From Paguma larvata (lineage: Eukaryota; Chordata; Mammalia; Carnivora; Viverridae), in assembly GCA_030068075.1 (NCBI GenBank), contig CM057823.1, forward strand, positions 17,704,485-17,768,484: a DNA stretch of 64,000 nucleotides, read 5' to 3'. Made by a program: the position numbers and the translations under genes. A model generated the notes under the pieces. That model searched no databases. It was not told the origin of the DNA and was given only the letters and a program-made list of their open reading frames with translations. The first letter of the stretch is position 1. Each line of letters starts with the position of its first letter. Below are positions 1 through 10,934 of the stretch, piece by piece.

Positions 1-48
1 AGTATACATTATAGATAGAGAGGGTATACAATATATTAATAGTATGTA

Positions 49-300
49 TGGAATATCTTTTTCCATCCCTTCACTTTCAGCGTCCATGTATCTTTAGGTC
101 TAAAGTGACTCTCTTATAGGCAACATATACATGGGTCTTGGTCTTTAATCGACCTTATGGCTTTTGATTGGAGCATTTAGTTCATTTATAAATTTAAAGT
201 AATTATTGATAAATATGTATTTATTGCCATTTTCTCAATCATATTCTAGATTTGTGGTTGTTCTTTTCTGGATTTTTTTTGTAGGAGTGCTTCTTCTTTT
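49..300 (-). mobile_element. L1 fragment (ORF2 start region), antisense
   Basis: Read on the minus strand this matches the start of L1 ORF2 (endonuclease) and the adjoining inter-ORF segment. The plus-strand words ctttaggtctaaagtgactc and ttgattggagcatttag recur in the same order in the better-preserved antisense L1s near 8.2-8.35 kb and 38.5-38.6 kb. No open frame survives. The left boundary is uncertain, and the right end fades into AT-rich DNA. Confidence 0.7.
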
Positions 301-754
301 AGCACAATTTTATTTTTTGTAATGCATCAAAAATTTGTTTTCACTTCAATTAATTTCAATGCTTACCTAATAGTGGTAGGTACATATTTATTTACCCAAT
401 GCACTAATGTTACTGTACGAAGCGTTATCTCTAATATTTCAATATCGGAAATAATACTATAATTCACACTCATCTGCTTTTTTCACATTTGAGCTACTAT
501 TTTCTTCAAATAGTACAACATTTAAAACACTGAGTGGGTCCCTCTGTGAAATAGGAAAAGGCTCCAAAGATGACTGATGTGTATATTTCACCTTTTATCT
601 CTATTAATTGCTCTTTAGAACAGCACTGTGCGATAGGATTTTCTGCCATGATGAAAATATTCTATATACTGTACAAAACAGTAGCCACTAGCCACTCACG
701 GTTATTGATCACTTGAAATGTTGCTAGTATGTGAGGAATAGCACTTTTAATTTT
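301..754. other. AT-rich stretch, nothing recognised
   Basis: No long open frame, repeat family or RNA signature could be recognised. The first part may be the eroded continuation of the neighbouring L1. The stretch ends at the target duplication of the following SINE. Confidence 0.4.
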
Positions 755-770
755 AATTTAAGTTATTTTT

Positions 771-983
771 TTTAATTTTTTTAATGTTTATTTACTTTTT
801 TTGACAGAGAGACAGAGTGTGAGTGGGGAAGGGGCAGAGAAAGAGGGAGACACAGAATCTGAAGCAGGCTCCGGGCTTTGAGCTGTCAGCACAGAGCCCG
901 ACGCAGGGCTCGAACTCAGAAACCGTGAGATCATGACCTGAGCTGAAGTCGGTGCTCAACTGACTGAGCCACCCAGGTGCCCA
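771..983 (-). mobile_element. Carnivore SINE (tRNA-Lys type)
   Basis: A complete antisense copy: T-rich tail, GA-rich stretch, ctgtcagcacagagcccgac middle and gagccacccaggtgccc head. A 16-bp target duplication, aatttaagttattttt, flanks it at 755-770 and 984-999. The near-perfect duplication suggests a fairly recent insertion. Confidence 0.95.
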
Positions 984-1005
984 AATTTAAGTTATTTTTA
1001 ATTTC

Positions 1006-1212
1006 GGGGTGCCTGGGTGGCTCAGCAGTCTGAGCCTCCGACATAAGCATTTTGCAGTTCATGAGTTCGAACCTCATGTGGGGCTCTGTGCTGACAGCTC
1101 AGAGCCTGGAGCCTGGTTTGGTATCTGTGTCTTCCTCTCTCTCTGACCCTTCCCTACTCAAACTTTGTCTCTCTCTGTCTCTCAAAAATAAATAAGGATT
1201 TAAAATTTAATA
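1006..1212 (+). mobile_element. Carnivore SINE
   Basis: A sense copy beginning ggggtgcctgggtggctcag, with the cat-type middle (ctgacagctcagagcctgga), a CT-rich stretch and an aaaaataaataa tail. It lies about 20 bp beyond the previous SINE in the opposite orientation, so the pair forms an inverted repeat that could fold if transcribed. Its target duplication is not clear. Confidence 0.93.
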
Positions 1213-1554
1213 AAAAATGAATTATTTTAAATTAAAATACCCACATGTATACAGGGACTACGCTGTTGAACAATGGGCTCCATGTCCTTTATGACTTTTT
1301 GTCTTAATCCTACATGATCTTACATCAACAGTATGAGGCTTTCTCTGATTTTGTGTGTTCTCACATGGAACCCTTTACCACTTCTTTTATTGGTAAAGAT
1401 TTTTTGATATTTTCCATCATATACACTTGATTTCCTGTGGGAAGGTGGGTATAACTTCTCCTAAATAAGAAAAATAAAAAATAACTGAACAAGTGGTATA
1501 ATTAATGGCATAATTATTATAATTAGTGGTATAATTTTATGTTTTCATAGGTCA
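1213..1554. other. Unique DNA, nothing recognised
   Basis: AT-rich sequence between two SINEs. No coding, RNA or repeat signature was seen. Confidence 0.4.
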
Positions 1555-1570
1555 TCATTAGCCTATATAT

Positions 1571-1794
1571 ATTTTTTTATTTTATTTTTTTACATTCATT
1601 TATTTTTGAGAGACAGAGAGACACAGCGTGAGCGAGGGAGGGGCAGAGAAGAGAGAGGCACACAGAATCTGAAACAGGCTCCAGGCTCTGAGCTGTCACC
1701 ACAGAGCCTGACAAGGGGCTCGAACCCACTAAACCTGAGATCATGACCTGAGCTGAGGTTGGACGCTTAACAGACCAAGCCACCCAGGTGCCGC
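1571..1794 (-). mobile_element. Carnivore SINE
   Basis: An antisense copy flanked by tcattagcctatat (1555-1568) and tcattagcctgtat (1795-1808), a 14-bp duplication with one mismatch. The 73-codon minus-strand frame across it is only the SINE read in one frame. Confidence 0.94.
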
Positions 1795-1810
1795 TCATTA
1801 GCCTGTATTT

Positions 1811-2345
1811 CTGAAGTTTGTTAATATCGAGAGTGTCAAAAATAACAGGGGAATCTTTGTGTCAAATCTATTTTAAACAAGGCATTTGTTATATTTTTAT
1901 TGTTTCTTTTTGTTGTTCCTTAGTCACCAACTTTCCAGTCTCTGAGCATTTCAATCAAGAAATATTTTACTACATTTAAAATTTCATCCTAGAAAACCTT
2001 TTAATATTTAGTTTTAGTTCTATTTTGAGGTATTTAATAGTAATTTTATTTGTATAATTTTATTTTGTTTATTTATTTATTTTGTTAAAGACACAGATTA
2101 ATATCATATCATCCGTTAATATCATATCTTCCTCATTTGTGTGCTTTTATTTATTTTTAATGTTCATCTTTGTTTTTCTAACAGCTGAAGTACTAACACA
2201 TATAAATTAATTGAGTTATAATATTTTCCCATCAAAACTGTTAGATCTTGCTCCATTGTTTTCTGGATTTTAAGGTTGTAAACTTGAACTATTGTAGTTG
2301 CTTTGGGTGTTTTTTGAAACTTTTTTTTTTCTTGAATGGGTGTTT
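1811..2345. other. AT-rich DNA, nothing firmly recognised
   Basis: Very AT-rich, with TTTAT runs around 2060-2160 and a poly-T run near 2322. No coding or RNA signature was found. Confidence 0.4.
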
Positions 2346-2645
2346 TTATGGACTGAATTGTGTTTCATCCAAATTTTATATAATGATGCCTTCATGTCAC
2401 TACATTTGAAAATAAGACCTTTGTGGAGATAAGTTAATTAAATGAGGTATCAGTGTTGGTTGCTACTTCAGTAGGACGGGTGTGTGTTCAGAACAGGAAG
2501 ACAGTACAGAGATTCATTGTTTGTGCACATAGAGAACAGAAGCCATGTAAGGATACAGCAAGAAGGCAGCTTTGTGCAAGCCAGGAGGAGGGGTCTAACC
2601 AGAACCCAGCCCTGGCTGTCCCAGCAGACCAATACAGGTGTTCTT
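2346..2645 (+). mobile_element. MaLR (MLT1/MST-like) LTR, degraded
   Basis: This begins with the MaLR-like start atggactgaattgtgt. It keeps the usual landmark order: an aataagacctttgtggagat segment, gccatgtaaggatacagcaa, and the gcaagccaggaggaggggtc stretch. Two short overlapping open frames (about 62 codons each) are the LTR itself. The far 3' part appears missing. The subfamily was not resolved. Confidence 0.55.
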
Positions 2646-2820
2646 GAGATTTCTTTTTACACTTTGTCTTGAATTAAATTTAGGAACATCTGTTATACTT
2701 ATGAACACTCTACATTCTCTGTCATCTCATTAATTTTATGTTTATTCGTATGCATTTAGGAAACAGTATTGAAGTTGCTCTCCACCTTACCATTTGATTT
2801 TTCTTCAGAAGCATTTCCAT

Positions 2821-3011
2821 TGGTTGGTCAATCAGTTTAGTGCCTGACTCTCGATTTCGGCTAAGGTGATGACCTCAAAGTTCATGAGTTCAAGCCCCAC
2901 GTCAGGCTCTGTGCTGGCAGTGCAAAGCCTGCTGATTCCTTCCCTCCCTCTCTCTCTGTTCCTCCACTCTCTTTCTCTCAAAATAAATATCTAAACTTAA
3001 AAAAAGAAATA
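2821..3011 (+). mobile_element. Carnivore SINE, diverged
   Basis: The head is much altered (tggttggtcaatcagtttag), but the gagttcaagccccacgtcag core, CT stretch and A-rich end are clear. A perfect 12-bp duplication, aagcatttccat, lies at 2809-2820 and 3012-3023. It is older than most neighbours judging by head divergence. Confidence 0.85.
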
Positions 3012-3023
3012 AAGCATTTCCAT

Positions 3024-3839
3024 TTGTTACTGCCAGTATGAATTTCTCTTCGAATATTGTGTTTTTACTTATTTAAAATCCTTATTTTATTTCATTCACC
3101 TCTTTTTTTGGTTTTATTCTGATACCTACTTTTCATTTCCATTTTCTTCACTTTTTATCTCAGTTTGTTCTCTGTGTATTTCCTGCTGCTTTTTCCCAAA
3201 GAGGCCATATCTCTATTTTTTTTTCTGTAGATGGTTCCAAGCATCTCCCTGGAATTTTTAATAGATCCTTTAATAAATCATTTTTAGAGTTTTGCTTTTC
3301 CAGAGTCCCAGAAAGATTTCTTTCTCCCTATTCTACAATGATTTTAATAGTCTACACTGAGTTTCTATTCTTTCCCACTAATCCCAATTAATCCCTCAGA
3401 CATAAGATTATTCGTTTTCTTCATTCTCTGTTCCTGATCTGTATCCTCTGCATTTGGAGGGCTGTTGATGTGAATGTTTCATGTTGACTTTCTTGTTTCT
3501 AATAAGATTTCTCCTGGTTAATCTGCTTCTTTCCTCCATTACCCAGTCCTCTGGTACCTAAACTGATATATACTGCAGGAAAAAATAAGTTTCCCAGCTT
3601 GTCCTTCTCCTGAGTCTGGAGTTCTCAGAACGTTCTCTCCCAGCAATCCGCTCCTATTTCCTTTCCAGTACTTTGCTGGGAGTTTTGCGTTTCTCTCAAG
3701 ATGAAGAAAATAACAAACGGAGAGATGAGGGACAGGAGAGATAGTGTGTGCCTGCCTCACTGAATACCACTTTAAGATTGTAGGAAAACATTTAACTTTC
3801 CTTCCACATATAATAAATTTTAGACTTTTGAATTAGAGA
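3024..3839. other. Unique DNA, nothing recognised
   Basis: A pyrimidine-rich plus strand. A 73-codon minus-strand frame at 3539-3760 has no recognisable motif. No repeat family was identified. Confidence 0.35.
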
Positions 3840-4345
3840 ACAAATATTCGGGTGGTATTGACAAAGATTCTCTCGTTGACCAAACTCTGGGGAAGCTCCT
3901 CTGAACTCTCTTCTTGAGTAGGACCTGCTTTGGGTCTTGCCTGTTTATTTATGCACTGTCCCATTTTAGAGGGAATCCTGCTAAGTCAGGTTAGTCAGAT
4001 TTCCCCACCCTCAATATCTGATCAGCTTCCTCATTCTCCACCTTCCCTCTGTGATATCTGATCACCCTGGCTTGCATACAACAAAAGTTCTGTTACATCA
4101 TTTTAGCCAGAAAATGCCTCCTCATCCTTGGCGTTTCCTTTTAGTAATCTTCCATCCACTGACCACACACTCACACTGGTTCCTTGACTCTAAATTTCCA
4201 TTTTTTCCTTGTTATCTTTGCAGCTGAGCCCAATCTCTCTCACCTAATGAAAAACCCCATGCAGTAGTCCCTAAATCTATTGCAAAAGTCCTTCTAAAAA
4301 TAAAGCTTGCCTCGCTGTTCTTTAAAAACTCTCAGGAATAATTAT
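3840..4345 (+). mobile_element. Possible LTR remnant, family unknown
   Basis: The stretch ends in a retroviral-LTR-like arrangement: a C-rich region, then aaaaataaagcttgcctcgc (a possible AATAAA signal with R/U5-like sequence), then ctgttctttaaaa. No matching second LTR or primer-binding site was seen. It could equally be unique DNA with a chance AATAAA. Confidence 0.25.
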
Positions 4346-4670
4346 TTGCTTTAACAATATGGAACCTCTTCTTACGTTTCAGGTGGCCTATTTCATGAAG
4401 CAAGGGTGCAGTGTATCATAGGCTTTAGCCTCAATGAGGTGTGAGTCCATGTGCGTATATGTTAATGGCATCAATTAATTGCTTATTAATATAAAGTTTT
4501 GCCCCAGATACTTGTTAAAAATGACAAGACAGATTTTACTCAAACTGTTGAAGTAAAGGAAAGAGACTTCAATTAGGTTGAATTCAATTAAGAACTGAGC
4601 TCAACTCTGAGTACAACAAAGACAGCTTGGGATTTTGGGCTGTAAGGAGAATGAAGCAGTCAGTGGATGA
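4346..4670. other. Unassigned DNA, possibly ancient repeat
   Basis: This stretch and its continuation at 4901-5140 (beyond the SINE) look like one moderately A/G-rich unit. An ERV-derived origin is possible but could not be shown. No open frame or RNA feature was found. Confidence 0.3.
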
Positions 4671-4684
4671 AAAGTACTAGGAGG

Positions 4685-4886
4685 AGGGTCACCTGGGTGT
4701 TTCAGTCAGTTGAGCATCCAGTCTTGATTTTGGCTTGTCCTGTCATGATCTCACAGCTGGTGAGATTGAGACCCAAGTTGGGCACTGATGGCCTGGATCC
4801 TGCTTGGGATTCTCTCTCTCCCTCTCTCTCTGTCCCTTCTATCTCTCTCTCTCTCCAAATAAATAAATAAATATTTTTCAAAAACA
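4685..4886 (+). mobile_element. Carnivore SINE
   Basis: A sense copy with a changed head (gggtcacctgggtgtttcag), a tgatctcacagctggtgaga core, a long CT stretch and an aaataaataaataa tail. Flanks are aaagtactaggagg (4671-4684) and aaatactaagagg (4888-4900), an imperfect target duplication of about 13 bp. The overlapping frames on both strands are SINE sequence. Confidence 0.92.
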
Positions 4887-4900
4887 AAAATACTAAGAGG

Positions 4901-5140
4901 AAACATCAAGGGTAGAAGGATTCTTGCTAAACTGGTTTAACAGGTTTCTTGCTAAAAACAGATCAATGACTTAGATGTCAAAGATGCGGAGACAAAAATC
5001 TTGCTCACATATCAAAGATCGTGAGACACTCACTAAAGTTGGGTTCAGCAAGCAATGGACACAGATGACCAAAGTGGAATCCTAGTCATAAATAGGGTTC
5101 ACAGGAGTCTGACTGAAATTTGACCAAGGAAATAATTTTA
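4901..5140. other. Unassigned DNA between two SINEs
   Basis: A continuation of the unit before the 4685 SINE. It contains a short internal near-repeat: ttcttgctaaactggtttaa at 4921 and ttcttgctaaaaacag at 4947. No function is assigned. Confidence 0.3.
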
Positions 5141-5332
5141 GGGCACCTGGGTGACTCAGACAGTTAAGTGTCCCGCTCTTGATTTCTGCTCAAGTCACAA
5201 TCTCGCGGTCATGAGATCGAGTCCCGTATTGGGGCCCATGCTGATTGTGGAGCCTGCTTAAGATTCTCTCTCTCTCCTTCTGCACCTCTCCCAGCTTGCT
5301 CGCTCCCTCTCTCTCAAATTTAAAAAAAAAAT
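5141..5332 (+). mobile_element. Carnivore SINE, older 'ctcttgattt' type
   Basis: It has gggcacctgggtgactcaga, then cgctcttgatttctgctcaa rather than the 'gacttcagctcagg' form of most copies here, and an A-run tail. It sits exactly at the truncated edge of the following antisense L1. No clear target duplication was found. Confidence 0.9.
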
Positions 5333-5578
5333 GATATTGAAAATTTTCCTTCTGTTTCTAGTTTTTGGAATAGTTTGAGGAGAGTGTTAACTCTTCTTAA
5401 ATGTTTGATAGAATTCAACTGTGAAACCATTTGGGTCTGTGGGTCTATACTTTTGTTTGCTGGGAGTTTTTTGATTACCAATTCAATTTCATGACTAGTA
5501 ATTGGTCTGTTCAGATTTTCTGTTCCTTCCTAATTTGGTAGTGGAAGATTGTATATTTTAGGAATTTATCTATTTCTT

Positions 5579-5857
5579 CTAGATTGTCCAATTTGTTGGC
5601 ATATACTTTTTGTTGTAGTCTCTTATATTCGTTTGTATTTCTGCGGTGTTGGCTGAAACTTCTGCTCTTTCATTTACTATTTTATTTATGTGAGTCCTCT
5701 TTCTTCTTATCATCATGAGTCTGGCTAAAGTTTTATAAAATTTGTTCATTCCTTCAAAGAACGAGTTCTTGGTTTTACTCATCTTTTCTATTACATTTTT
5801 ATTATCTATTACATTTATTCTTGCTCTGATCTTTATTATTTCCTTTTTTTCTAACAA
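5579..5857 (-). pseudogene. L1 ORF2 remnant, endonuclease-RT linker
   Basis: A 92-codon open stretch of the host L1. Near its N-terminal third is KTKNSFFEGMNKFYKTLARL and near its end NIRDYNKKYMPTNW, both typical of the ORF2 linker before the RT domain. It is a dead fragment with stops on both sides. Confidence 0.75.
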
Positions 5858-5978
5858 CTCAGGGCTTTATTTGTTCTTTTCAATTTTTTTAGGTAAGTTT
5901 AGATTCTGTATTTGAGATTTTTCTTATTTCTTGAGCCAGACGTGTATTTCTATAAATGTCCCTTTTAGAGTCACTTTT

Positions 5979-6201
5979 TTAAAAAAATTTTTTAGCATTT
6001 ATTTATTTTTGAGAGACACAGAGAGACAGAGCACAAGTTGGGGAAGGGCAGAGAGAGAAAGGGAGACACAGAATCCAGAACAGGCTCCACGCTCTGAGCT
6101 GTCAGCACAAACCATGAGATCATGGCTTGAACTCACAAACCATGAGATCATGACCTGAGCTGAAGTCGGATGCTTAACAAACTGAGCCACCCAGGTGTCC
6201 A
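5979..6201 (-). mobile_element. Carnivore SINE inside L1
   Basis: An antisense copy inserted into the 5335-10110 L1. A 13-bp duplication with one mismatch flanks it: tagagtcactttt (5966-5978) and tagagccactttt (6202-6214). It contains a local duplication: atgagatcatg occurs at 6114 and 6142, so part of the core appears twice. Confidence 0.93.
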
Positions 6202-6218
6202 TAGAGCCACTTTTATTG

Positions 6219-6386
6219 GGACACCTGGGTGGCCAGGTTGTAATCTCACAGTTGTGTGATCGAGCCTTGAATTGGGCTCTACACTGAGCTTGGAGCCTGC
6301 ATAAGATCCTCTCTCTCTCTCTCCCTCTGTTCCTCTCTCTCTCTTTCTCTCACTTTCTCAAAAAAAAAAAAAAAAAAAAACCAGAA
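6219..6386 (+). mobile_element. Carnivore SINE, short, with 20-base A tail
   Basis: A sense copy starting gacacctgggtggccaggtt, lacking part of the usual middle, and ending in a CT stretch and a run of about 20 A. The flank agccacttttattg (6205-6218) is echoed loosely by gccaactccttttattg (from 6388). The pure A-run suggests a relatively recent insertion. Confidence 0.88.
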
Positions 6387-6419
6387 AGCCAACTCCTTTT
6401 ATTGAGTCCCATAGATTTT

Positions 6420-7520
6420 AAGTTCTTATTTAGGGGCACCTGGGTGACTCAGCCGGTTAAGTGTCCGACTTCAGCTCAGGTCATGATCTCACGGTCTGTG
6501 AGTTTGAGCCCCGCTTTGGGCTCTGTGCTGATGGCTCAGAGCCTGGAGCCTGCTTCAGATTCTGTACCTCCCTCTCTCTCTGCCCTTCCCCCGCTCACGC
6601 TCTGTCTCTATGTCTCTCAAAAATAAATAAACATTTAAAAAAAAGAAAAAAAATAATTTCTTATTTAAATTCCAGTTAGTTAACATACAGTGCTATGTGA
6701 GTATCAGGTGTACAATATAGGGATTCAGTACTTCCATACAGCACCTGGTGCTCATCATAACAAGTGCACTCCTTAATCCCCAATACCTATTTAACCCGTT
6801 CACCCACCCACCTCCCCTTTGGTAAACATCCATTTGTTCTCTGTAGTTAAGAGTCTTTTTCTTGGTTTGCCTATCTCTTCTTTTTCCCTTTGGTCATTTG
6901 TTTGATTTCTTAAATTCCACATATGAGTGAAATCATATGGTATTTGTCTTTCTCTGAATGACTTCTTTCACTTAGCATAATACTCTCTAGCTCTATCCAT
7001 GTCATGGCAAATGGCAAAATTTCATACACTTCATGGCTGAAAAATATTTCATTACATATATATACTTCTTTATCCATTCATCATTTGATGAACACTTGGG
7101 CTGCCTTCATATTTTGGGCAAATGTTGGATCATGGGGTAGTTCTATTTTTAACTTTGTGAGGAACTTCCATACTGTTTCCAGCGTGCAAGAATGTTCCCC
7201 TTTCTCCACATCCTTGCCAACACCTGGTGTTTCTGGTGTTGTTGATTTTAGCCATTCTGACAGGGGTGAGGTAGTATCTCATTGTAGTTTTGATTTGCAT
7301 TTCCCTGCTGACAAGTGATGATCAGCATCTTTTCATGTGTCTGTTGGCTATCTGTGTGTCTTCCTTGGAAAAGAAAATGTCTATTCATGTCTTCTTTAAC
7401 TGGATTATTCATTTTGGGGGATTAAGTTTTATGAGTTCTTCATAGATTTTGCATACAAGCCTTTTATCAGATATGTCATATTTAAATATCTTTTCCCATT
7501 CCATAGATTGCCTTATATCT
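6420..7520 (-). mobile_element. 5'-truncated L1 tail inserted in the older L1
   Basis: An antisense L1 3' end: UTR at about 6668-6900, then ORF2 C-terminal sequence up to 7520. The host L1 sequence breaks at catagatttt (6410-6419) and resumes after an identical catagatttt (7521-7530), giving a 10-bp target duplication. Without its own nested SINE the piece is about 870 bp. It has no long ORF2 frame of its own; a 104-codon plus-strand frame at 7004-7318 is a shadow. Confidence 0.78.
6433..6657 (+). mobile_element. Carnivore SINE inside the nested L1 tail
   Basis: A full-length cat-type sense copy (ggggcacctgggtgactcag to an aaaaaaaagaaaaaaaa tail), flanked by ttcttattta at 6423-6432 and 6658-6667. 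It is third in order: older L1, then L1 tail, then this SINE. Confidence 0.94.
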
Positions 7521-8159
7521 CATAGATTTTGAATTGTTGTATTTCTCTTTTCATTTGTCTCCAGGTATTTTTTTTATTTCCTCTTTAATTTCTTCACTGG
7601 CTGATCATTTGCTTAGTAGAATTTGTCTAACATCCATGTCTCTTTTTATCAAATTTTTTTGTAATTGATTTCTAGTTTCATAACATAGTGGTTGGAAAAG
7701 ATGCTTGATATGAATGATTTCAGTCTTCTTAAGTTTATTGATACATGTTTTGTGGCCTAACATGTGGTCTATCTCAGAAAATGTTCTGGGTGCAATTGAA
7801 AAGAATGTATATTCTGTTTTTCAATGAAATGTTATTTATATATCTGTTAAGCTCACCTGATCTAATGTGTCATTTAGAGCTTCTGCTTTGTTATTAATTT
7901 TCTTTCTGGAAAATCTATCCATGATGTAAGTGGAACATTAAAATCCCATACTATAACTATATTATTATTAATTTCTCATTTTGTGTCTGTTAATGTTTGC
8001 TTCATATATTTAAGTGCTCTTATGTTGGGTACATAGATATTTACAATTGCTAAATCCTTTTTCTTTTTTTTTTTTTGATTCCTTTACCAATATGCGGTGC
8101 CTGCTTTTCTCTTGTTATAGTCTTTGTTTTAAAGTCTCTTTTATCTGATATAAACTTTG

Positions 8160-8384
8160 CTACTCTAACATTTTTTCTCTTTCATTTGGATGGAATATAT
8201 TTTTTCTTCTTTTCATTTTCAGCCTCTCTGTGTCTTTAGGTCTGAAGTGAGTCTCTTGCAAGCAGCATATAGATGGATTCTTTTTAATCCATTCAGTCAC
8301 TCTATGTCTTTTGATTAGAGCATTTAGTCCATTTAAATTTAAATGAATCATTGATAAGTATGTACTCATTGCCATTTTGCTCAT
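8160..8384 (-). pseudogene. L1 ORF2 N-terminus (endonuclease) remnant
   Basis: A 74-codon frame starting just before the ORF2 N-terminus. It carries HLNLNGLNALIKRHR, where the asparagine pair is the endonuclease N-terminal motif, and later SICCLQETHF, the conserved segment with the catalytic glutamate. It then runs into a broken frame. It is non-functional as found. Confidence 0.85.
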
Positions 8385-8399
8385 TGTTTCCTGGATATT

Positions 8400-8486
8400 T
8401 TTATATTATATATATATATATGTTATTTATAATATATATATATTATTTTATATCATATATATAAAATATATATATTTTTATATTAT
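8400..8486. repeat. (TA)n-rich block within L1
   Basis: Imperfect TATATA arrays just upstream of the L1 ORF2 start, interrupted by gttatttataa and attttatatc. This is an expansion inside the inter-ORF region of the antisense L1, absent from the L1 at 38.6 kb. Confidence 0.85.
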
Positions 8487-10110
8487 AGTTCTTTTCTGTT
8501 CCATTCTTTTTCTCTTGCTCTCTTTCATTATAATTTGATGACTTGCTTTAGTGTTATCCTTGGATTTATTTCTCATTATTTTGTTTGTATCTATTACAGG
8601 CTTTGGTTTGCAGTTACCATGAGGTACATAATATCTTATGTGTTGTAACAGTATATATTAAGTTGATGATTACTTAAGTTCAAACACATTCGAAAAGCAC
8701 TGCATTTTTACTCTTTTATCCACTATATATGATATTTTACATCTTTCATTTTATGTATCCCTTTACTAATTTTCGTTGATGGAAGTGATTTTACTACCTT
8801 TTGTCTTTCAACCTTCATAGCATTGTGTGAATGAGTGCTCTACCTTTATTATGTGTTTTCTTTTACCAATGAAGTTTCTTCTTCCTTTCATAATCTCCTT
8901 ACTTTTTGTTATGGCCTTTCCTTTTCACTTGGAGAAGTCCCTTTAAAATTTCTTGTAACATTTGTTTAGTGGTAATGAATTTTTAACTTTTGTTTTCATG
9001 GGAAACTCTATTCTTCCTTCGATTTTGAATGACAATCTTGTTGGGTACAGTATTTTTGGTTGCAGGTTTCTTCCTTTCAGCACATTAAATATATGCCACT
9101 CCTTTCTGGCCTGCAAAGTTTCTGTTGAAAAATTAGCTGATAACCTAATGGGTTACATAACTGTTGGCTTTTCCCTTGCTGTTTAATTTTTTATGCTTCA
9201 TTTATGTCATTTTAATTATCCTGTGTCTTGGTGTGTACTTCCTTGGGTTCATCTCGTTTGAGGCTCTCTGTGACATCTTGGACCTTGATATTTGTTTCCT
9301 TCCCCAGGTTAATGAAGTTTTCAGCTCTTATTTCTTCAAATAATTTTTATGCCACTTTCTCTCTCTGTTGTCTCTGTTGGGCCCTATAATGTGATGTTCG
9401 CGTGCTGAATGCTGTCCCAGAGTTCCCTTGACCTACGTTCATTTTTAAATTCATTTTTCTTCTTGCTCTTCAGCTTTGGTGCTGTCCACTACCCTGACTT
9501 CCAGATCACTGATTCGTTCTTCTGCATCTTCTAATCTGTTGTTGATTCCCTATAGTATATGCTTTATTTCAGCTATTGGATTATTCAGCTCTGACTGGTT
9601 GTTTTTTTAAATCTTCTCTTGGTTGAAGTTCTCACTGACTTAATCCACTCTTCTCTCAAGTCCGGTGAGTACCTTTATGACCATACTTTTAACTCTTTAC
9701 TGTGGAGATTGCTTATCTCCAAATAGTTTAGCTCTTTTACTGAGGTTCTTCATTGTTCTTTCTTTGGGATAATATTCCTCTGTCTCCTCATTTTATTTGA
9801 CTCTTTGTGTTTGTTAATATTTATTAGGTTATTACTATTTATATTTCCTGGTCTTGAAAGTAGTGGCCTTATGTAAAAGGTGTTTTGTGGTGCCCTCCTA
9901 TAGTGGCTTAGCCACAACTGCTGTGGGTGCACTGGTGAGTGCGGACAGCTCTCAGCTCAGCTGCCCAAAATATGGGCCCTGATTGCTATGAGCGCATTGG
10001 TAGGCAGGTTTGCCTCCTGTGCAGCTTCTTCCCCTACAGATGTGCTGGTGGGTGGGACTGGCCCTCTTTCCAGTTGTCTGCAAGGACTGGCAAGAGTTTT
10101 TTCTAGTATT

Positions 10111-10930
10111 GTTGAAAGAACATGCCTCATGGTCATCTTTTTGTTACTATCCAACATAGTCTACTATCTATTGTATATGTCTGTATGTCTATGAGCATCA
10201 TTTCTTTCCATTCATAATTACTGTGCTCCAAGAATGTAAATAAGATTGGTTGGATATAAATAATTCCTTCAAATTTAGTAAATTTTCATTTTTATAGGAC
10301 CATAATAACAGATTTCACATGAATTTTTCATTTCATTTTATTTATTCATTCATCCGTTGTTTTACTTTGGGTTGCAAGTGAGAAACCCAAGTCAAACTGG
10401 CTTCAACAACAATCGGGAATATATTCAAACATGTAATTCCAGATGGAGCTCTTCCCCAAACATCTCTAGCTCTATGAATTCAAGTTATTAAAAATTATTC
10501 AAACACCATAACTTGGCCTTGCTTTCTCCTTTGTTGGATCTATCTTCAAGCAAGTTCTCCACTTACAGTGGCAGTGCCATCACCTCTAGCTTAAAGTGAT
10601 ACTTATTAACATGCCCATCAAAAATTGTCTCCCTCTCTTTCCAATAGTCCTGCACAATCTCCAGAGGTTGGGAACAGTTCTCTGCTTAGCCGGGCCTATT
10701 TCACATGGGTACTCAAGAGCTAAGGTAAATTCATTTCATCCCAACTCACCCAGGTTTAGAATGAGGAAGAGTTAGTTTCATGAAGAAAATTAAAGTGCCC
10801 GTTCTAGACAAGTTCGCACTCATATGCACAAACCTGTAAGTGCATGAAGATATATTCTTTGTAGCATAGTTCAGTACGGGGGGAAATGCAAGCAATCAGT
10901 AAAAGGAAGGGTTAAATAAACTATGGCATT
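10111..10930. other. Mostly unique; possible ancient repeat at 10360-10760
   Basis: From about 10360, aagtgagaaacccaagtcaa followed by actggcttcaacaac, and later tctccagaggttgggaacag, resemble an old interspersed repeat whose family I cannot name. No coding frame above 70 codons was found. Confidence 0.3.
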
Positions 10931-10934
10931 CCAT

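Larger units (their letters stand above)
5335..10110 (-). mobile_element. L1, long antisense copy with 5' UTR, 3' end missing
   Basis: Minus-strand order from right to left: GC-richer 5' UTR (about 9850-10100), ORF1 and inter-ORF region (about 8400-9850), ORF2 endonuclease start (8160-8384), and the endonuclease-to-RT linker (frame 5579-5857). It stops abruptly at 5335, so most of RT and the 3' UTR are absent. Removing the nested insertions leaves about 3.2 kb. The reading frames are broken throughout. It hosts a SINE (-) at 5979, a SINE (+) at 6219 and an L1 tail (-) at 6420-7520. It is an old carnivore or mammalian L1; the subfamily was not resolved. Confidence 0.85.

Noticed and set aside
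1006..1080. tRNA-like heads of the SINEs as possible tRNA genes
   Set aside because: The sequences are tRNA-Lys-derived SINE heads followed by the SINE body and tail. They lack intact tRNA structure.
1577..1798. Short open frames such as 1577-1798 (-), 6402-6679 (+), 13203-13406 (+), 27638-27918 (+), 39905-40132 (+), 43483-43716 (-)
   Set aside because: All are the carnivore SINE read in one frame: recurring SAQVMIS, SSPASGSVLTAQSLEP and SLSAPP strings.
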